A stretch of 64,000 bases of DNA from Alphaproteobacteria bacterium. Its GTDB lineage: Bacteria; Pseudomonadota; Alphaproteobacteria; MPNO01; UBA2964. Numbering within the stretch: the first letter of the stretch is position 1; every line of letters begins with the position of its first letter. The translations under genes were made by a program, and so were the position numbers. Below the pieces are notes generated by a model. That model saw only the letters and a list, made by a program, of their open reading frames with translations. It ran no database searches and was not told the DNA's origin. Where the stretch lies: the NCBI GenBank assembly GCA_012103315.1, contig WLWZ01000011.1, positions 75,869 to 139,868 of the forward strand. The letters are read 5' to 3'. Positions 27,482-38,096 of this stretch are shown here, in pieces.

Positions 27482-30310
27482 TTACTTATTTAGCTTTTGC
27501 CATAGGCGTTGAGCTTCGGCGCGTCCGCTAAATGAATCTTTAGTCTCTAAAATTTTCTCTAATTCTCGCTTGGCCTGTTGGTCGCGTCCTAGTTGGTTCA
27601 GGGCAAATGCGATGTGATATCGGACGCCATACGCTTTCGCCGCACGCGCACTTGCATCTCGTAAAAATGGTAACCCTTTGGATGCTTCACCCCGTTTGAC
27701 AAGGAGCCAACCATATGTGTCGAGTACCGGAGGTAACGTAGGTGCTAGCTTGTAAGCTTTTTCGGCTGTTTCAAGCGCCCGAGGATCTTTAATTTGATCA
27801 TATAGTAAGGCGAGATTATTCAGCATGCCAATGTCTTTTGGGTACTTTTTTACATAGGTTTCCAACGCTACTTTTGCTCTTTTGTAATTCCCGGTGCTGA
27901 GGTATGCCGCAGCCAATACTCGCTCAACTCGTGGGTTTCCTGGGTATCGGACGTTCCAGAGTTCCAGCTCTTTTAATGCATTGCGTTTGTTCTTAGCTTC
28001 TACTCTCGCGTGATAAAGACGCCGAGCAATCGTATCGTTCTCAGGCTGTTTCTGAGCACCCAACTCATAGGTTTTGACTGCTTCATCAATTCTTCCACTA
28101 CGTCTCAACAAATTGCCGGTTAATAAGTTGCCCATCGCAGATTTGGGGTATGCGGCGAGAATGACTTGCGCCATCTCAAGGGCATTCTTAATGCCACCTA
28201 ATCGAGCTTCAATATCGATTAGAGCCCGGTGTGCTGGGAGATAGCTAGGATTGAGTGTGATTGCTGCTTTAAGAGTATCTTTAGCGCCTTTGAAATCCTT
28301 GAGGCGAATCTGGAAGCTAGAGATTTTCAGCATTTCGTTAGGCGTACCGCCAGAACTGTATGATGCTTGACGGAAGGTCTTGATAGCGTCGGCGGTCTTG
28401 CCAGCAGCAATTTGTACCCTGGCTTTGGTTTCCAGGACAGCCTGATTTCGCGGATACCGGTCTTCCAGTTCTCTTGCGATAATAAAGGCGTCAGCGACGC
28501 GACGTGCACGCAAATACAGCTTTATTAATTTTATGCGGGCTGGGATGGAGCGTACATTGCGTTTGCGGACCTGATTTAGCCAATCAATAGCTTTGCTAGT
28601 GTTTCCTGCATCCTCGGCTAGCCGGGATAGTGCGAAAAGTGCCTTTGTCTCGCTTGGACGTATTTTAATAACCTTAAGGAAAAGCTCTTTCGCTCTTTGG
28701 GTGTTACGAAGTTCAAACTCCATTGTGGCGAGATTGTAATAGGCCGGTAGGTAGTCCTCTTTGAGTTTGATGGCTGCAAGAAACATTTTGCGTGCTTTCT
28801 CAGCGTTTCCGCTATTGACGTAAGCCGCGCCTGCAAGGTTGAGTGGAAAAGGGTTATTAGGTTCTTTTTCTGTAAGACGATCTACAAGGGCCAGCGTTGT
28901 CGGCAGGTTGCCTTCTTTTAAGCGGACCATCCCAAGAACGATATCAGGTTGGCCTATTGATTTTCCGAGTCTTACAGCACTCTCCAAATTTGCCATCGCA
29001 TTGACTCTATTGCCGACCGCCAATTGGCTTAGCCCCAAACGGGTTTGCAGCGATCTAACATCAGGTGCGCGTTCCACAGCTGTTTGAAAGATTTCCGTCG
29101 CTTTTGAATATTGCTTGTTTCGCATATAGGCGTTGCCCAGCATCGCAACGATCTCAACGTCACTGGGCGCCATGCGTGCTGCTGGCTCCAACATTCTTAC
29201 GGCGGCAGCATGCTCATTTCGACGAAGTAGGATGGCACCGACCATTTTTCTGGCACCCGGGTGGTATGGTCGGAGATCAACGTAACGGGTTAGGTAAGGG
29301 TAGGCGTCGTCAAAAAGTTTGCGCGTATAGTTGATGACACCTTTTAGAAGGAGGCTAGGTGGATGACCGATGACAAAATCAGGATCGCGATCATCCATTG
29401 CTTGCGATGCTTTGCTCAGGGCTTCTGCGGCGGCTTTGTGTTTTCCCTGTTTCGTCAGGATGACGGCATGTAGGTAATTATTCTGGGGGTCGTCTGGTAG
29501 CTCAGTGCGCAAGTATAAGACGTCTTGCAGGGCGTCATCATAGCGCCTTATGTCAATCAATGATGCAGCACGGCTCCGACGCGCCGGAATGTGGCGAATT
29601 GCAAGATTGATTGCCTTGTCATAACTTTGGATTGCTGATGTGAATCTGCGCTGAACACGCCGGATTTCGCCCTTCGTGTACCAAACGTCGGCATCCCTCG
29701 GCGCGAGTTTTTCTGCGCGAACGACAAACGATTCAGCCTTTTTATGTTGCCCCAATTCACTGAAAAGCCGTGCTAAACCCACAATAGCATTTGCGTGGTT
29801 CTTGTTGATACCTAAAGCATCTCTAAAGCTGCGCTCGGCTCTCCGTTGCTGCCGTAAGGCTAGATGGGCTTGCCCCCGAAGGAAGAGAACCTCCGTCTTA
29901 ATCTTTGGCGGTCGGTTCGCCAGTCTAACTTCATCGAGGACTTGCTTGTTTTTGCCTTGCAATAACAGAGCTCGGCCAAGTGGGATGAGGGTTAGTGATT
30001 CATCGGCGCCGGTTGATTTTGCGAATATTAACTGCCGTTCCGCGCCGGCCCCGTTTCCAAGTCTTAAATAGGATTTACCCAAAAGGACTCGTGCCGAGAG
30101 GTTGCGGTGATCCTGTTGCAGAGCATTTTTAAGTTGGATGATGGCGCCGCGATAATCCTTCGACGCAAAGAGACGCAATGCGTCCTCGTAAAACTCAAAA
30201 CTCTTGGTACCACCGGTTTTTGCCAGACTTTGACTCAGCCCACTTGTCACAAGTGCGAATGCCAAAAAGATGGCCAAAAAACTTGGAATTCTAGACAGTG
30301 GTTTTTTCAT
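27482..30310 (-). CDS. prsT: PrsT-type large TPR protein of the PEP-CTERM system
   Basis: A 942-residue protein, the length expected of PrsT (TIGR02917). A signal peptide (SFLAIFLAFALVTSGLSQSLA) is followed by tandem tetratricopeptide repeats over nearly the whole chain. The first block, DYRGAIIQLKNALQQDHRN then ARVLLGKSYLRLGNGAGAE, is very close to the PrsT consensus. Many members are lipoproteins, but I see no Cys at the expected site here, so it may be soluble in the periplasm or remain tethered by the signal. PrsT occurs with exosortase, EPS genes and PEP-CTERM proteins, and presumably helps export or assembly of the polymer. It converges on the PEP-CTERM gene. Confidence 0.85.
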   Translation of the reverse strand: MKKPLSRIPSFLAIFLAFALVTSGLSQSLAKTGGTKSFEFYEDALRLFASKDYRGAIIQLKNALQQDHRNLSARVLLGKSYLRLGNGAGAERQLIFAKSTGADESLTLIPLGRALLLQGKNKQVLDEVRLANRPPKIKTEVLFLRGQAHLALRQQRRAERSFRDALGINKNHANAIVGLARLFSELGQHKKAESFVVRAEKLAPRDADVWYTKGEIRRVQRRFTSAIQSYDKAINLAIRHIPARRSRAASLIDIRRYDDALQDVLYLRTELPDDPQNNYLHAVILTKQGKHKAAAEALSKASQAMDDRDPDFVIGHPPSLLLKGVINYTRKLFDDAYPYLTRYVDLRPYHPGARKMVGAILLRRNEHAAAVRMLEPAARMAPSDVEIVAMLGNAYMRNKQYSKATEIFQTAVERAPDVRSLQTRLGLSQLAVGNRVNAMANLESAVRLGKSIGQPDIVLGMVRLKEGNLPTTLALVDRLTEKEPNNPFPLNLAGAAYVNSGNAEKARKMFLAAIKLKEDYLPAYYNLATMEFELRNTQRAKELFLKVIKIRPSETKALFALSRLAEDAGNTSKAIDWLNQVRKRNVRSIPARIKLIKLYLRARRVADAFIIARELEDRYPRNQAVLETKARVQIAAGKTADAIKTFRQASYSSGGTPNEMLKISSFQIRLKDFKGAKDTLKAAITLNPSYLPAHRALIDIEARLGGIKNALEMAQVILAAYPKSAMGNLLTGNLLRRSGRIDEAVKTYELGAQKQPENDTIARRLYHARVEAKNKRNALKELELWNVRYPGNPRVERVLAAAYLSTGNYKRAKVALETYVKKYPKDIGMLNNLALLYDQIKDPRALETAEKAYKLAPTLPPVLDTYGWLLVKRGEASKGLPFLRDASARAAKAYGVRYHIAFALNQLGRDQQAKRELEKILETKDSFSGRAEAQRLWQKLNK

Positions 30311-30340
30311 ACTTCGGGATCAAACATTCCTGAAAAGACC

Positions 30341-30356
30341 AGACAGTATAATGTCT
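30341..30356. promoter_or_regulatory. Inverted repeat upstream of prsT
   Basis: AGACA-GTATAA-TGTCT, a 5-bp inverted repeat 31 bases before the prsT start. The half-site TGTC/GACA also occurs three times upstream of the PEP-CTERM gene. It may be an operator; the evidence is only the symmetry and the shared word. Confidence 0.35.
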
Positions 30357-30428
30357 CACATCATAATAGAGTGTAGCCAGAGCTAATTGGAGCCTGTGGT
30401 CATTTATCTAGCCATTATGGCTCAAATA

Positions 30429-30502
30429 TGGCTGGGGGACCTGGATTTGAACCAGGGCTGCGCGGGTCAGAGCCGCGAGTTCTACCGCTAAACTATCCCC
30501 CA
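30429..30502 (-). tRNA. tRNA-Gln (anticodon CUG)
   Basis: On the minus strand a full cloverleaf of 74 bases folds. The acceptor stem is TGGGGGA/TCCCCCA, the D arm has a short stem (GTT/AAC), the anticodon stem is CGCGG/CCGCG with loop CTCTGAC giving anticodon CTG, the T stem is CCTGG/CCAGG with TTCAAAT. The discriminator is G and the 3' CCA is encoded. The U1-A72 end is typical of tRNA-Gln. Confidence 0.93.
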
Positions 30503-30679
30503 ATAGCAAAGGCCATATCAACCGCGCTATTCGCCAACGCATAACATACCCCGGTTGTTGCAAACAAGAGATTTGCTTGTTTTCCCTTTGCTGCGTAGTC
30601 CGATAGAGCTACCATAGATTTAAGTTCTTAAGAAATGGACTGCGTCGCTAGAGCGTTGCGGCAACAATAAGGTAAGAAC

Positions 30680-31822
30680 GTGAGCGGAGCAGGTCAATCA
30701 ACCGGTAAAAATGCCGGACGGAGGCGTGGGGGCGTGGGCCGCCGCCGCCATTCCCGTAATGATCGCCAAAAGATCATTGCCGCCTTAGACCTTGGAACAA
30801 ATAATTGCCGACTTTTAGTCGCTCATCCTAGACCGGATGGGTTTAAGGTGATCGATGGCTTTTCCCGAATTGTTCGCCTGGGCGAAGGGGTTGCGGGCTC
30901 CGGTAATCTCTCGAATGCGGCAATGGATAGAACACTTGAAGCCCTGAAAATGTGCGCGGAACGTATCGTACGTCGTGATGTTACGCATGGTCGGTATATT
31001 GCAACAGAAGCCTGTCGTCAGGCGGATAATGGTGAGGAATTTCTCGAACGCATTGAAAAAGAAATTGGTATCCGTCTAGAAACTATCCCTTCGCGTGAGG
31101 AAGCAGAACTTACACTTACTGGTTGTCTACCACTTTTGAATCCCAACATCCCTTATGCTTTGACGTTCGATGTCGGTGGTGGAAGCGCGGAGGTTTTGTG
31201 GGTCAAGCTCCGGGCAGAAGGTCCTCCGGAAATGCTGGGCTGGATATCGTTGCCGTGTGGTGTTGTTACAATGACCGAACGTTATGGCAACCCAGACATC
31301 TCTAGCGAGAATTATACGAAAATGATTTACGATATCAGGCAGTTACTGAAATCTTTTGATGATGAATTTGGTATTAGTTCCGCGATGAAACGGGGTGAAG
31401 TACAAATGCTCGGTACGGCAGGAACAGTTACAACCATTGCCGGTGTTCAGATGGGGCTTAATCGGTACAACCGGTCGGCCGTTGATGGTTCGTGGCTAGA
31501 TTTTGACGCTGTTCACTCAGTTAGCAGCAATCTCGTAAATGCGTCTTTCGATGAGCGGGCGTCCTATGCGTGTGTTGGGCGTAACAGAGCGGAGTTAGTC
31601 GTGGCCGGATGCGGTGTTTTAGAGGCAATCTGCAAAACTTGGCCTGCGGGTCGATTGCGTGTTGCTGATCGTGGTGTTCGCGAAGGAATTTTGCTCGGTC
31701 TGTCCCGACTGGTGTTGGGACAACCTGAAGCTGCCAATTGTGCGTCAGGGCGTCATGCCCGAGTACCGGTCAGTAGAACAGAGATTGCTAACGGACAAGG
31801 CAATGCGTCGCCCGCGCCGTAA
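30680..31822 (+). CDS. Ppx/GppA family exopolyphosphatase / pppGpp phosphatase
   Basis: A 380-residue ASKHA-fold phosphatase starting at GTG 30680. The first 30 residues are basic (GKNAGRRRGGVGRRRHSR), then the phosphate-1 motif AALDLGTNNCRLLVA, the conserved ATEACR, and the phosphate-2 motif FDVGGGSAEVLWV with LGTAGTVTTIAGV further on. The length matches the short alphaproteobacterial Ppx/GppA type without the C-terminal HD domain. It hydrolyses polyphosphate or pppGpp, and sequence does not decide which. It overlaps rlmE by 20 bases, so the two form an operon. Confidence 0.88.
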   Translation: MSGAGQSTGKNAGRRRGGVGRRRHSRNDRQKIIAALDLGTNNCRLLVAHPRPDGFKVIDGFSRIVRLGEGVAGSGNLSNAAMDRTLEALKMCAERIVRRDVTHGRYIATEACRQADNGEEFLERIEKEIGIRLETIPSREEAELTLTGCLPLLNPNIPYALTFDVGGGSAEVLWVKLRAEGPPEMLGWISLPCGVVTMTERYGNPDISSENYTKMIYDIRQLLKSFDDEFGISSAMKRGEVQMLGTAGTVTTIAGVQMGLNRYNRSAVDGSWLDFDAVHSVSSNLVNASFDERASYACVGRNRAELVVAGCGVLEAICKTWPAGRLRVADRGVREGILLGLSRLVLGQPEAANCASGRHARVPVSRTEIANGQGNASPAP

Positions 31823-32489
31823 TGCAAAGACTGGTTCGAGAGGTGTATCGGTTCGGGTGAAGTCAGCGCGTGGTCGGAAGACGTCTTCGACGAGATGGCT
31901 GCAACGACAGCTCAATGATCCTTATGTTGCAGACGCTAAGCGCGCTGGATATCGCTCGCGATCAGCGTGGAAATTGTGCCAACTCGATGATCAGCTCAAA
32001 TTCTTAAAGTCAGGTAGCCGGGTTCTCGATTTAGGCGCTGCCCCCGGCGGTTGGACACAGGTCGCCGTTGAACGTAGTGGCCGGCGGGACGCCGTCATTG
32101 CCGTTGATATTTTACCGATGGACCCTTTAACTGGGGCGAAAATCTTGCAAATGGATGTGACGGATGCCGAAGCGATTGCGCGCCTTCTCAAAGAGACCGA
32201 TGGAAAAGTTGATGTGGTCTTAAGCGATATGGCGGCGGCCACAACCGGTCATCGACAGACAGACCATATCAGAACGATGGCGTTGTGTGAGATTGCCGTT
32301 GATGTCGCGAGCGCGGTTTTGACCGTCGGCGGGGTGATGATTGTTAAGGTGTTTCAAGGCGGTGCTGAGGGACAACTTCTTGTCGACCTCAAACGGTCAT
32401 TTGATAAAGTTCGACATGTAAAGCCCCCTGCAAGTCGAAAGGAATCGCCTGAGACTTATTTGGTCGCTAATGGATTTCGAAAACAATAG
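31803..32489 (+). CDS. rlmE: 23S rRNA (uridine-2'-O)-methyltransferase RlmE
   Basis: Start ATG 31803 (AAGG upstream) gives 228 residues; a longer open frame exists but is non-homologous. The RrmJ/FtsJ fold is clear: SAM-binding LDLGAAPGGWTQVAVERSG, and the K-D-K-E catalytic tetrad in SRSAWKLCQLD, VVLSDMAA, GGVMIVKVFQGG and SPETYLVA. The enzyme methylates the 2'-OH of U2552 in the A loop of 23S rRNA during late 50S assembly. The basic N-terminus (RRPRRNAKTGSRG) likely binds RNA. The pairing with ppx/gppA is common in alphaproteobacteria. Confidence 0.93.
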   Translation: MRRPRRNAKTGSRGVSVRVKSARGRKTSSTRWLQRQLNDPYVADAKRAGYRSRSAWKLCQLDDQLKFLKSGSRVLDLGAAPGGWTQVAVERSGRRDAVIAVDILPMDPLTGAKILQMDVTDAEAIARLLKETDGKVDVVLSDMAAATTGHRQTDHIRTMALCEIAVDVASAVLTVGGVMIVKVFQGGAEGQLLVDLKRSFDKVRHVKPPASRKESPETYLVANGFRKQ

Positions 32490-32566
32490 ATTTCTTTGTG
32501 TAATCGGTCTGCTGAACCTTGGGATTCTTATATGCCTTGTGTATGATCCGGCCCCACCGCCGGTAA

Positions 32567-34039
<1,473 letters not shown>

Positions 34040-34054
34040 GCTAGGCACACAAAC

Positions 34055-34621
34055 ATGATTGTTCGACGCGCCCGAGTTGAGGATGCCGCCGCGATTGCGG
34101 AGGTGCATGTCGAAACTTGGCGCACGGCCTACGCGGGTATGCTTCCTGACAAATTTCTGTTGAACCTTTCTGCAAAAAAACACGAATCCAGATGGTGGCG
34201 CCATGCCCTCGGGACGAAACAGAGCACGCACCATGTAAGCGTGGCCGAGGACCGAGATGCTGGTGTTGTTGGTTTTTGCAGCGGCGGTGCTTTGCGTGGC
34301 CGGGCGTTTAACTTTGATGGTGAAGTTTACGCATTATATCTCTTGGATAGTTTTCAGGGTATTGGGGTCGGAAAGGCGCTTTTTTTAGAATTGCTGAATC
34401 ACCTCCATGCAAGTGGCAACAAATCTCTTTTGGTTTGGGTTTTAGATCAGAATCCAGCTCGCTTCTTTTATGAATCTCTCGGAGGAAAAGTCGTTGCAAC
34501 GCGCGATGGCCGGGTAGGTGGCCAGAAAATATTTGAGATTGGGTATGGCTGGCCAGATATTGGTGAGCTCTTAAATCCGCAATCGGCAAATTCACTGAAT
34601 ATCGACAATACAGGTAATTGA
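34055..34621 (+). CDS. GNAT-family N-acetyltransferase
   Basis: A 188-residue GNAT protein. It opens with MIVRRARVEDAAAIAEVHVE, common for RimI-like acetyltransferases, and contains the acetyl-CoA pyrophosphate loop QGIGVGKALFLELL near residue 112, preceded by the beta-4 strand VYALYLLDSF and followed by VLDQNPARFFYESLGGK. The acceptor is unknown. It sits between guaB and guaA with 15 and 13 base spacers, so it is co-transcribed with the GMP pathway; nothing in the sequence explains that placement. Confidence 0.85.
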   Translation: MIVRRARVEDAAAIAEVHVETWRTAYAGMLPDKFLLNLSAKKHESRWWRHALGTKQSTHHVSVAEDRDAGVVGFCSGGALRGRAFNFDGEVYALYLLDSFQGIGVGKALFLELLNHLHASGNKSLLVWVLDQNPARFFYESLGGKVVATRDGRVGGQKIFEIGYGWPDIGELLNPQSANSLNIDNTGN

Positions 34622-34634
34622 GTAGGGCCCACTA

Positions 34635-36182
34635 ATGGCTGATACAGTTTTAATTCTCGATTTTGGGTCCCAGGTTACGCAGCTCATTGCACGGCGCATT
34701 CGTGAAAATGGAGTATATTGTGAGATTCATCCGTTTAATAAATCCGAACAAGCCCTAAAATCTCTTAATCCAAAGGCAATCATCCTTTCCGGCGGTCCGG
34801 CATCAGTGACGACGTCCGATGGGCCAAAGGCCCCTGACAATATCTTTAATCTCGGCATACCGGTTCTTGGTATTTGTTATGGTCAGCAGACGATGTGCGT
34901 CGAGCTTGGTGGCACTGTCGAACCCTCTGAGGAAAAAGAATTTGGGCGTGCCGAGCTTACAATTACAGATGATTGCGCCCTATTTGATGGGTTATGGGAG
35001 GTCGGTGACAGCCAGCAGGTCTGGATGAGCCATGGCGACACAGTTTTCGCGCTGCCTGATGGATTTCGACCTGTCGGTGTAAGTGAAAATGCACCATTTG
35101 CTGCCATCGCGGATGATGCACGTAAATTTTATGCGGTACAGTTTCATCCCGAAGTCGTGCATACGCCTGGCGGTGCCGCTCTTCTGAAGAATTTTACGCA
35201 TCGTGTCGCGGGGTGCTCTGGTGATTGGACGATGGCAGCCTTTCGCGATCGCGAAATCGCAAAAATTCGAAATCAGGTCGGTGATGGCCATGTGATCTGT
35301 GGCTTGTCAGGTGGCGTGGACTCTTCCGTCGCGGCTGTATTGATCCATGAAGCTATTGGAGACCAGCTTCATTGCGTGTTCGTTGATAACGGGCTTCTAC
35401 GGGAAGGGGAGGCGGAACAGGTCGTTACCGTCTTTCGTGATAATTACAATATCCCTTTGGTTCATCATGATGCTGTTGACCTATTCGTTGGTAATTTAAG
35501 TGGTGTTTCTGACCCTGAACAGAAGCGAAAAATTATTGGCGCGACTTTTATCGATGTCTTTGAGGAGGAAGCCGAGAAACTCGGCGGCGCAGATTTTCTA
35601 GCTCAAGGCACATTATATCCGGACGTCATCGAGTCGGTTTCGTTTATTGGTGGACCAAGCGTCACGATTAAATCTCACCACAATGTAGGCGGACTGCCAG
35701 AGCGGATGAATATGTCCCTCGTTGAGCCGCTTCGGGAACTTTTTAAGGACGAAGTCCGTGACCTCGGAAGAGAGCTGGGCCTGCCAGAAGAGCTTGTTGG
35801 TCGTCATCCGTTCCCTGGTCCGGGTCTCGCCATCCGAATGCCTGGAGAAATCACGCCAGACCGGCTTACGATTTTACGAAGAGCCGATGCTGTCTATATC
35901 GATGAGATACGAAAAGCAGGACTCTATGACGAAATCTGGCAGGCGTTTGCTGTATTGCTACCGGTCCGGACCGTTGGTGTCATGGGGGACGCTCGGTCGT
36001 ATGACTACGTCTGTGCCTTACGGGCGGTTACATCGACTGATGGTATGACAGCGGATTCTTACCCATTTGAACATGCATTCCTGTCTCGTGTGGCAACCCG
36101 AATTATCAATGAAGTACGCGGTATCAATCGGGTAACCTATGATGTGACGTCAAAACCACCGGGTACGATAGAGTGGGAGTGA
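34635..36182 (+). CDS. guaA: GMP synthase (glutamine-hydrolysing)
   Basis: A 515-residue enzyme with the usual three parts. The class I glutaminase has nucleophile Cys in [10 protein letters not shown] and the His-Glu pair in FHPEVVHT. The ATP-pyrophosphatase domain has the loop [12 protein letters not shown]. The C-terminal dimerisation domain has [11 protein letters not shown] and ends with the conserved KPPGTIEWE. It converts XMP to GMP using ammonia from glutamine. It ends the guaB operon. Confidence 0.97.
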   Translation: MADTVLILDFGSQVTQLIARRIRENGVYCEIHPFNKSEQALKSLNPKAIILSGGPASVTTSDGPKAPDNIFNLGIPVLGICYGQQTMCVELGGTVEPSEEKEFGRAELTITDDCALFDGLWEVGDSQQVWMSHGDTVFALPDGFRPVGVSENAPFAAIADDARKFYAVQFHPEVVHTPGGAALLKNFTHRVAGCSGDWTMAAFRDREIAKIRNQVGDGHVICGLSGGVDSSVAAVLIHEAIGDQLHCVFVDNGLLREGEAEQVVTVFRDNYNIPLVHHDAVDLFVGNLSGVSDPEQKRKIIGATFIDVFEEEAEKLGGADFLAQGTLYPDVIESVSFIGGPSVTIKSHHNVGGLPERMNMSLVEPLRELFKDEVRDLGRELGLPEELVGRHPFPGPGLAIRMPGEITPDRLTILRRADAVYIDEIRKAGLYDEIWQAFAVLLPVRTVGVMGDARSYDYVCALRAVTSTDGMTADSYPFEHAFLSRVATRIINEVRGINRVTYDVTSKPPGTIEWE

Positions 36183-36437
36183 TCTGGCCCACGTAAATTA
36201 TTTGTTTAGCTGAATGGGTCTTCAAAATTTTCTACGGTAGCTAGCTGGGACATAGTGCTCTTTAGCTTGCGCCAGAAAATTAGGTAGCGAATTACCTGGC
36301 GGCTCAACGTTTCAGGATTTGACAGATATGTTCCGTACAAGGTTGGCTCATATCGAAAAGACACATTACCGCTTAAGATTGGATGTGTTTGGGGAAGGTG
36401 GTTGCGACGCTACCGTCGACAGTAAAATTGAAACGAT

Positions 36438-37313
36438 ATGAAGAAATCAAACCTTAAGCTCGTAGCATACGTATTACTCGCTTTTTGGGTTGGCTATGAA
36501 ATAAACGATAGCAGAGTTGCCTCTATAGGAAGGTTTATAGAACAGAACTTTTTTAAGAAACCGGATATTGTTACCGCGAGACAGAGCAATGCAAGAGTGT
36601 TCGTGGATGTGTCAAATAGAAGGGAAGTTGCTTGTCCAAGCGCTCGCAAGGCGATTGTCATTATTGGATTTGGGCAATCTAACAGCGCAAATCAGGCAGG
36701 CCATAGATTTGAGCAATCTGGTTCTAATGTCGTTAATTTTTTCGATGGCAAGTGCTATATCGCCATTGACCCTATGCTTGGCGCAGCTGGAAGCGGAGGA
36801 AGTGTTTGGATTCCGTTTGCTGAAGCATTAACTGACAAAACGGTAGTACTTATCACTTTTGGTGTTGGAAGCACGAGAGTGTCTCAGTGGCTGGATTCCA
36901 ATGATTTACTGCCGTTCTATGAGGAGAACGTGAGAAAGATAAAGTCTGCGTATCCAAATCCAGACATGGCTGTATGGATACAGGGTGAGTCAGATGTCAC
37001 GACTAAACCCAGACTGTTCGAACAGCAGCTCACTCATTGGATAGAAAGAGTTAAATCCGATTTCCAAAAGACCCGCTTATACCTCACCGGGACTTCGTAC
37101 TGTCAGGGTAGAAGTAGTGCCAATATCGTCAATTCCCAAAAACTGGTTTCGAGAAAATTTGGGGCAACGTTTATTGGGGTTACAGATACAATTAAAGAAG
37201 TGAAACATCGATACGATGATTGCCATTTTAGCGAGCGAGGAATAGAGAAACTGGTTTCTCTGTTGGTTAAGGGCATTTCAAAACCAGTAGGGCGACGGCC
37301 TGCGGTTAACTAA
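36438..37313 (+). CDS. SGNH/SASA-like carbohydrate esterase, membrane-anchored
   Basis: A 291-residue protein with an N-terminal hydrophobic segment (LVAYVLLAFWVGYEI) acting as signal anchor. Downstream are the hydrolase blocks of the SGNH/sialate O-acetylesterase type: GFGQSNSANQ near residue 78 (nucleophile Ser), WIQGESD near 180 and the Asp-x-x-His pair DDCHFSERG near 266. It probably removes acetyl or other acyl groups from a periplasmic or surface glycan. By eye the gene and its right-hand neighbours are more AT-rich than the flanking housekeeping genes. It precedes an O-acyltransferase gene by 75 bases, making an attaching and removing pair plausible. Confidence 0.75.
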   Translation: MKKSNLKLVAYVLLAFWVGYEINDSRVASIGRFIEQNFFKKPDIVTARQSNARVFVDVSNRREVACPSARKAIVIIGFGQSNSANQAGHRFEQSGSNVVNFFDGKCYIAIDPMLGAAGSGGSVWIPFAEALTDKTVVLITFGVGSTRVSQWLDSNDLLPFYEENVRKIKSAYPNPDMAVWIQGESDVTTKPRLFEQQLTHWIERVKSDFQKTRLYLTGTSYCQGRSSANIVNSQKLVSRKFGATFIGVTDTIKEVKHRYDDCHFSERGIEKLVSLLVKGISKPVGRRPAVN

Positions 37314-37388
37314 AGTGACTCAATATGTTTATGCTCACTTCGGGTAATCCTTAGCTCAGAATAAGATATCTAATTTAGGATCGCTACT

Positions 37389-38096
37389 TTGAAATACCGT
37401 GCTGAAATCGATGGTTTGCGGGGGCTCGCTGTTGTTCCTGTCATATTGTTTCATGCTGGAATTGAGATGTTTAGCGGTGGTTTTGTCGGTGTAGACGTTT
37501 TCTTTGTGATCAGTGGTTATTTGATTACAACAATCCTTATTGAAGACATAGAGAACAAACGATTTAGCATTGTTGATTTCTATGAACGGCGTGCAAGACG
37601 CATTCTTCCAGCACTTTTCTTCGTAATGTTGTGCTGCATCCCGTTTGCATGGATGTGGATGTTGCCGGATCCGTTAGAAAATTTCGGCCAGTCAATTGTG
37701 GCGACAACTCTTTTTTCAAACAACATTTTGTTGTTTGTAACAAGTGGGTATTGGGACTTGGCGTCCGAGGTGAAACCTCTATTACATACGTGGAGTTTGG
37801 CTGTCGAAGAACAGTTCTACGTTCTGTTTCCGATCTTCCTGCTTCTAACGTGGCGATTTGGAAAGAAGCGTCTGTTTTGGATAATTGTGGTACTTGCTTC
37901 AATCAGTCTCGCATTATCTGAGTGGGGTTGGAGAAATTTGGCGACTGCTAATTTTTATCTTGGACCAACACGTGCTTGGGAATTGTTTGCCGGTTCCTTA
38001 ACCGCCTTTATTGTGCAAAAAAAACGGTGTAAAGAAGAACAATACGATTTCTCTTGTTGGTTTTGTAGCAATCATTTTTGCTATTTTCGCGTATGA
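37389..38096 (+). CDS. Acyltransferase-3 (OafA/OatA-like), N-terminal part, frameshifted
   Basis: This frame encodes the membrane acyltransferase domain: YRAEIDGLRGLAVVPVILFH at the start, GGFVGVDVFFVISGYLITT, FYERRARRILPALFFVM, and HTWSLAVEEQFYVLFP. The Arg/His residues of these blocks are the conserved catalytic set of the family. The frame leaves homology at an A8 run (38017-38024), after which it reads about 24 unrelated residues to a stop at 38096. Removing one A joins it to the frame that encodes the rest of the protein, giving a 671-residue enzyme. The intact protein would transfer an acetyl or other acyl group across the inner membrane to LPS O-antigen or another glycan. Confidence 0.85.
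   Translation: MKYRAEIDGLRGLAVVPVILFHAGIEMFSGGFVGVDVFFVISGYLITTILIEDIENKRFSIVDFYERRARRILPALFFVMLCCIPFAWMWMLPDPLENFGQSIVATTLFSNNILLFVTSGYWDLASEVKPLLHTWSLAVEEQFYVLFPIFLLLTWRFGKKRLFWIIVVLASISLALSEWGWRNLATANFYLGPTRAWELFAGSLTAFIVQKKRCKEEQYDFSCWFCSNHFCYFRV

Noticed and set aside
38011..38040. Programmed ribosomal frameshift in the acyltransferase
   Set aside because: No slippery heptamer followed by a convincing pseudoknot was seen; tract-length change or sequencing error explains it more simply.
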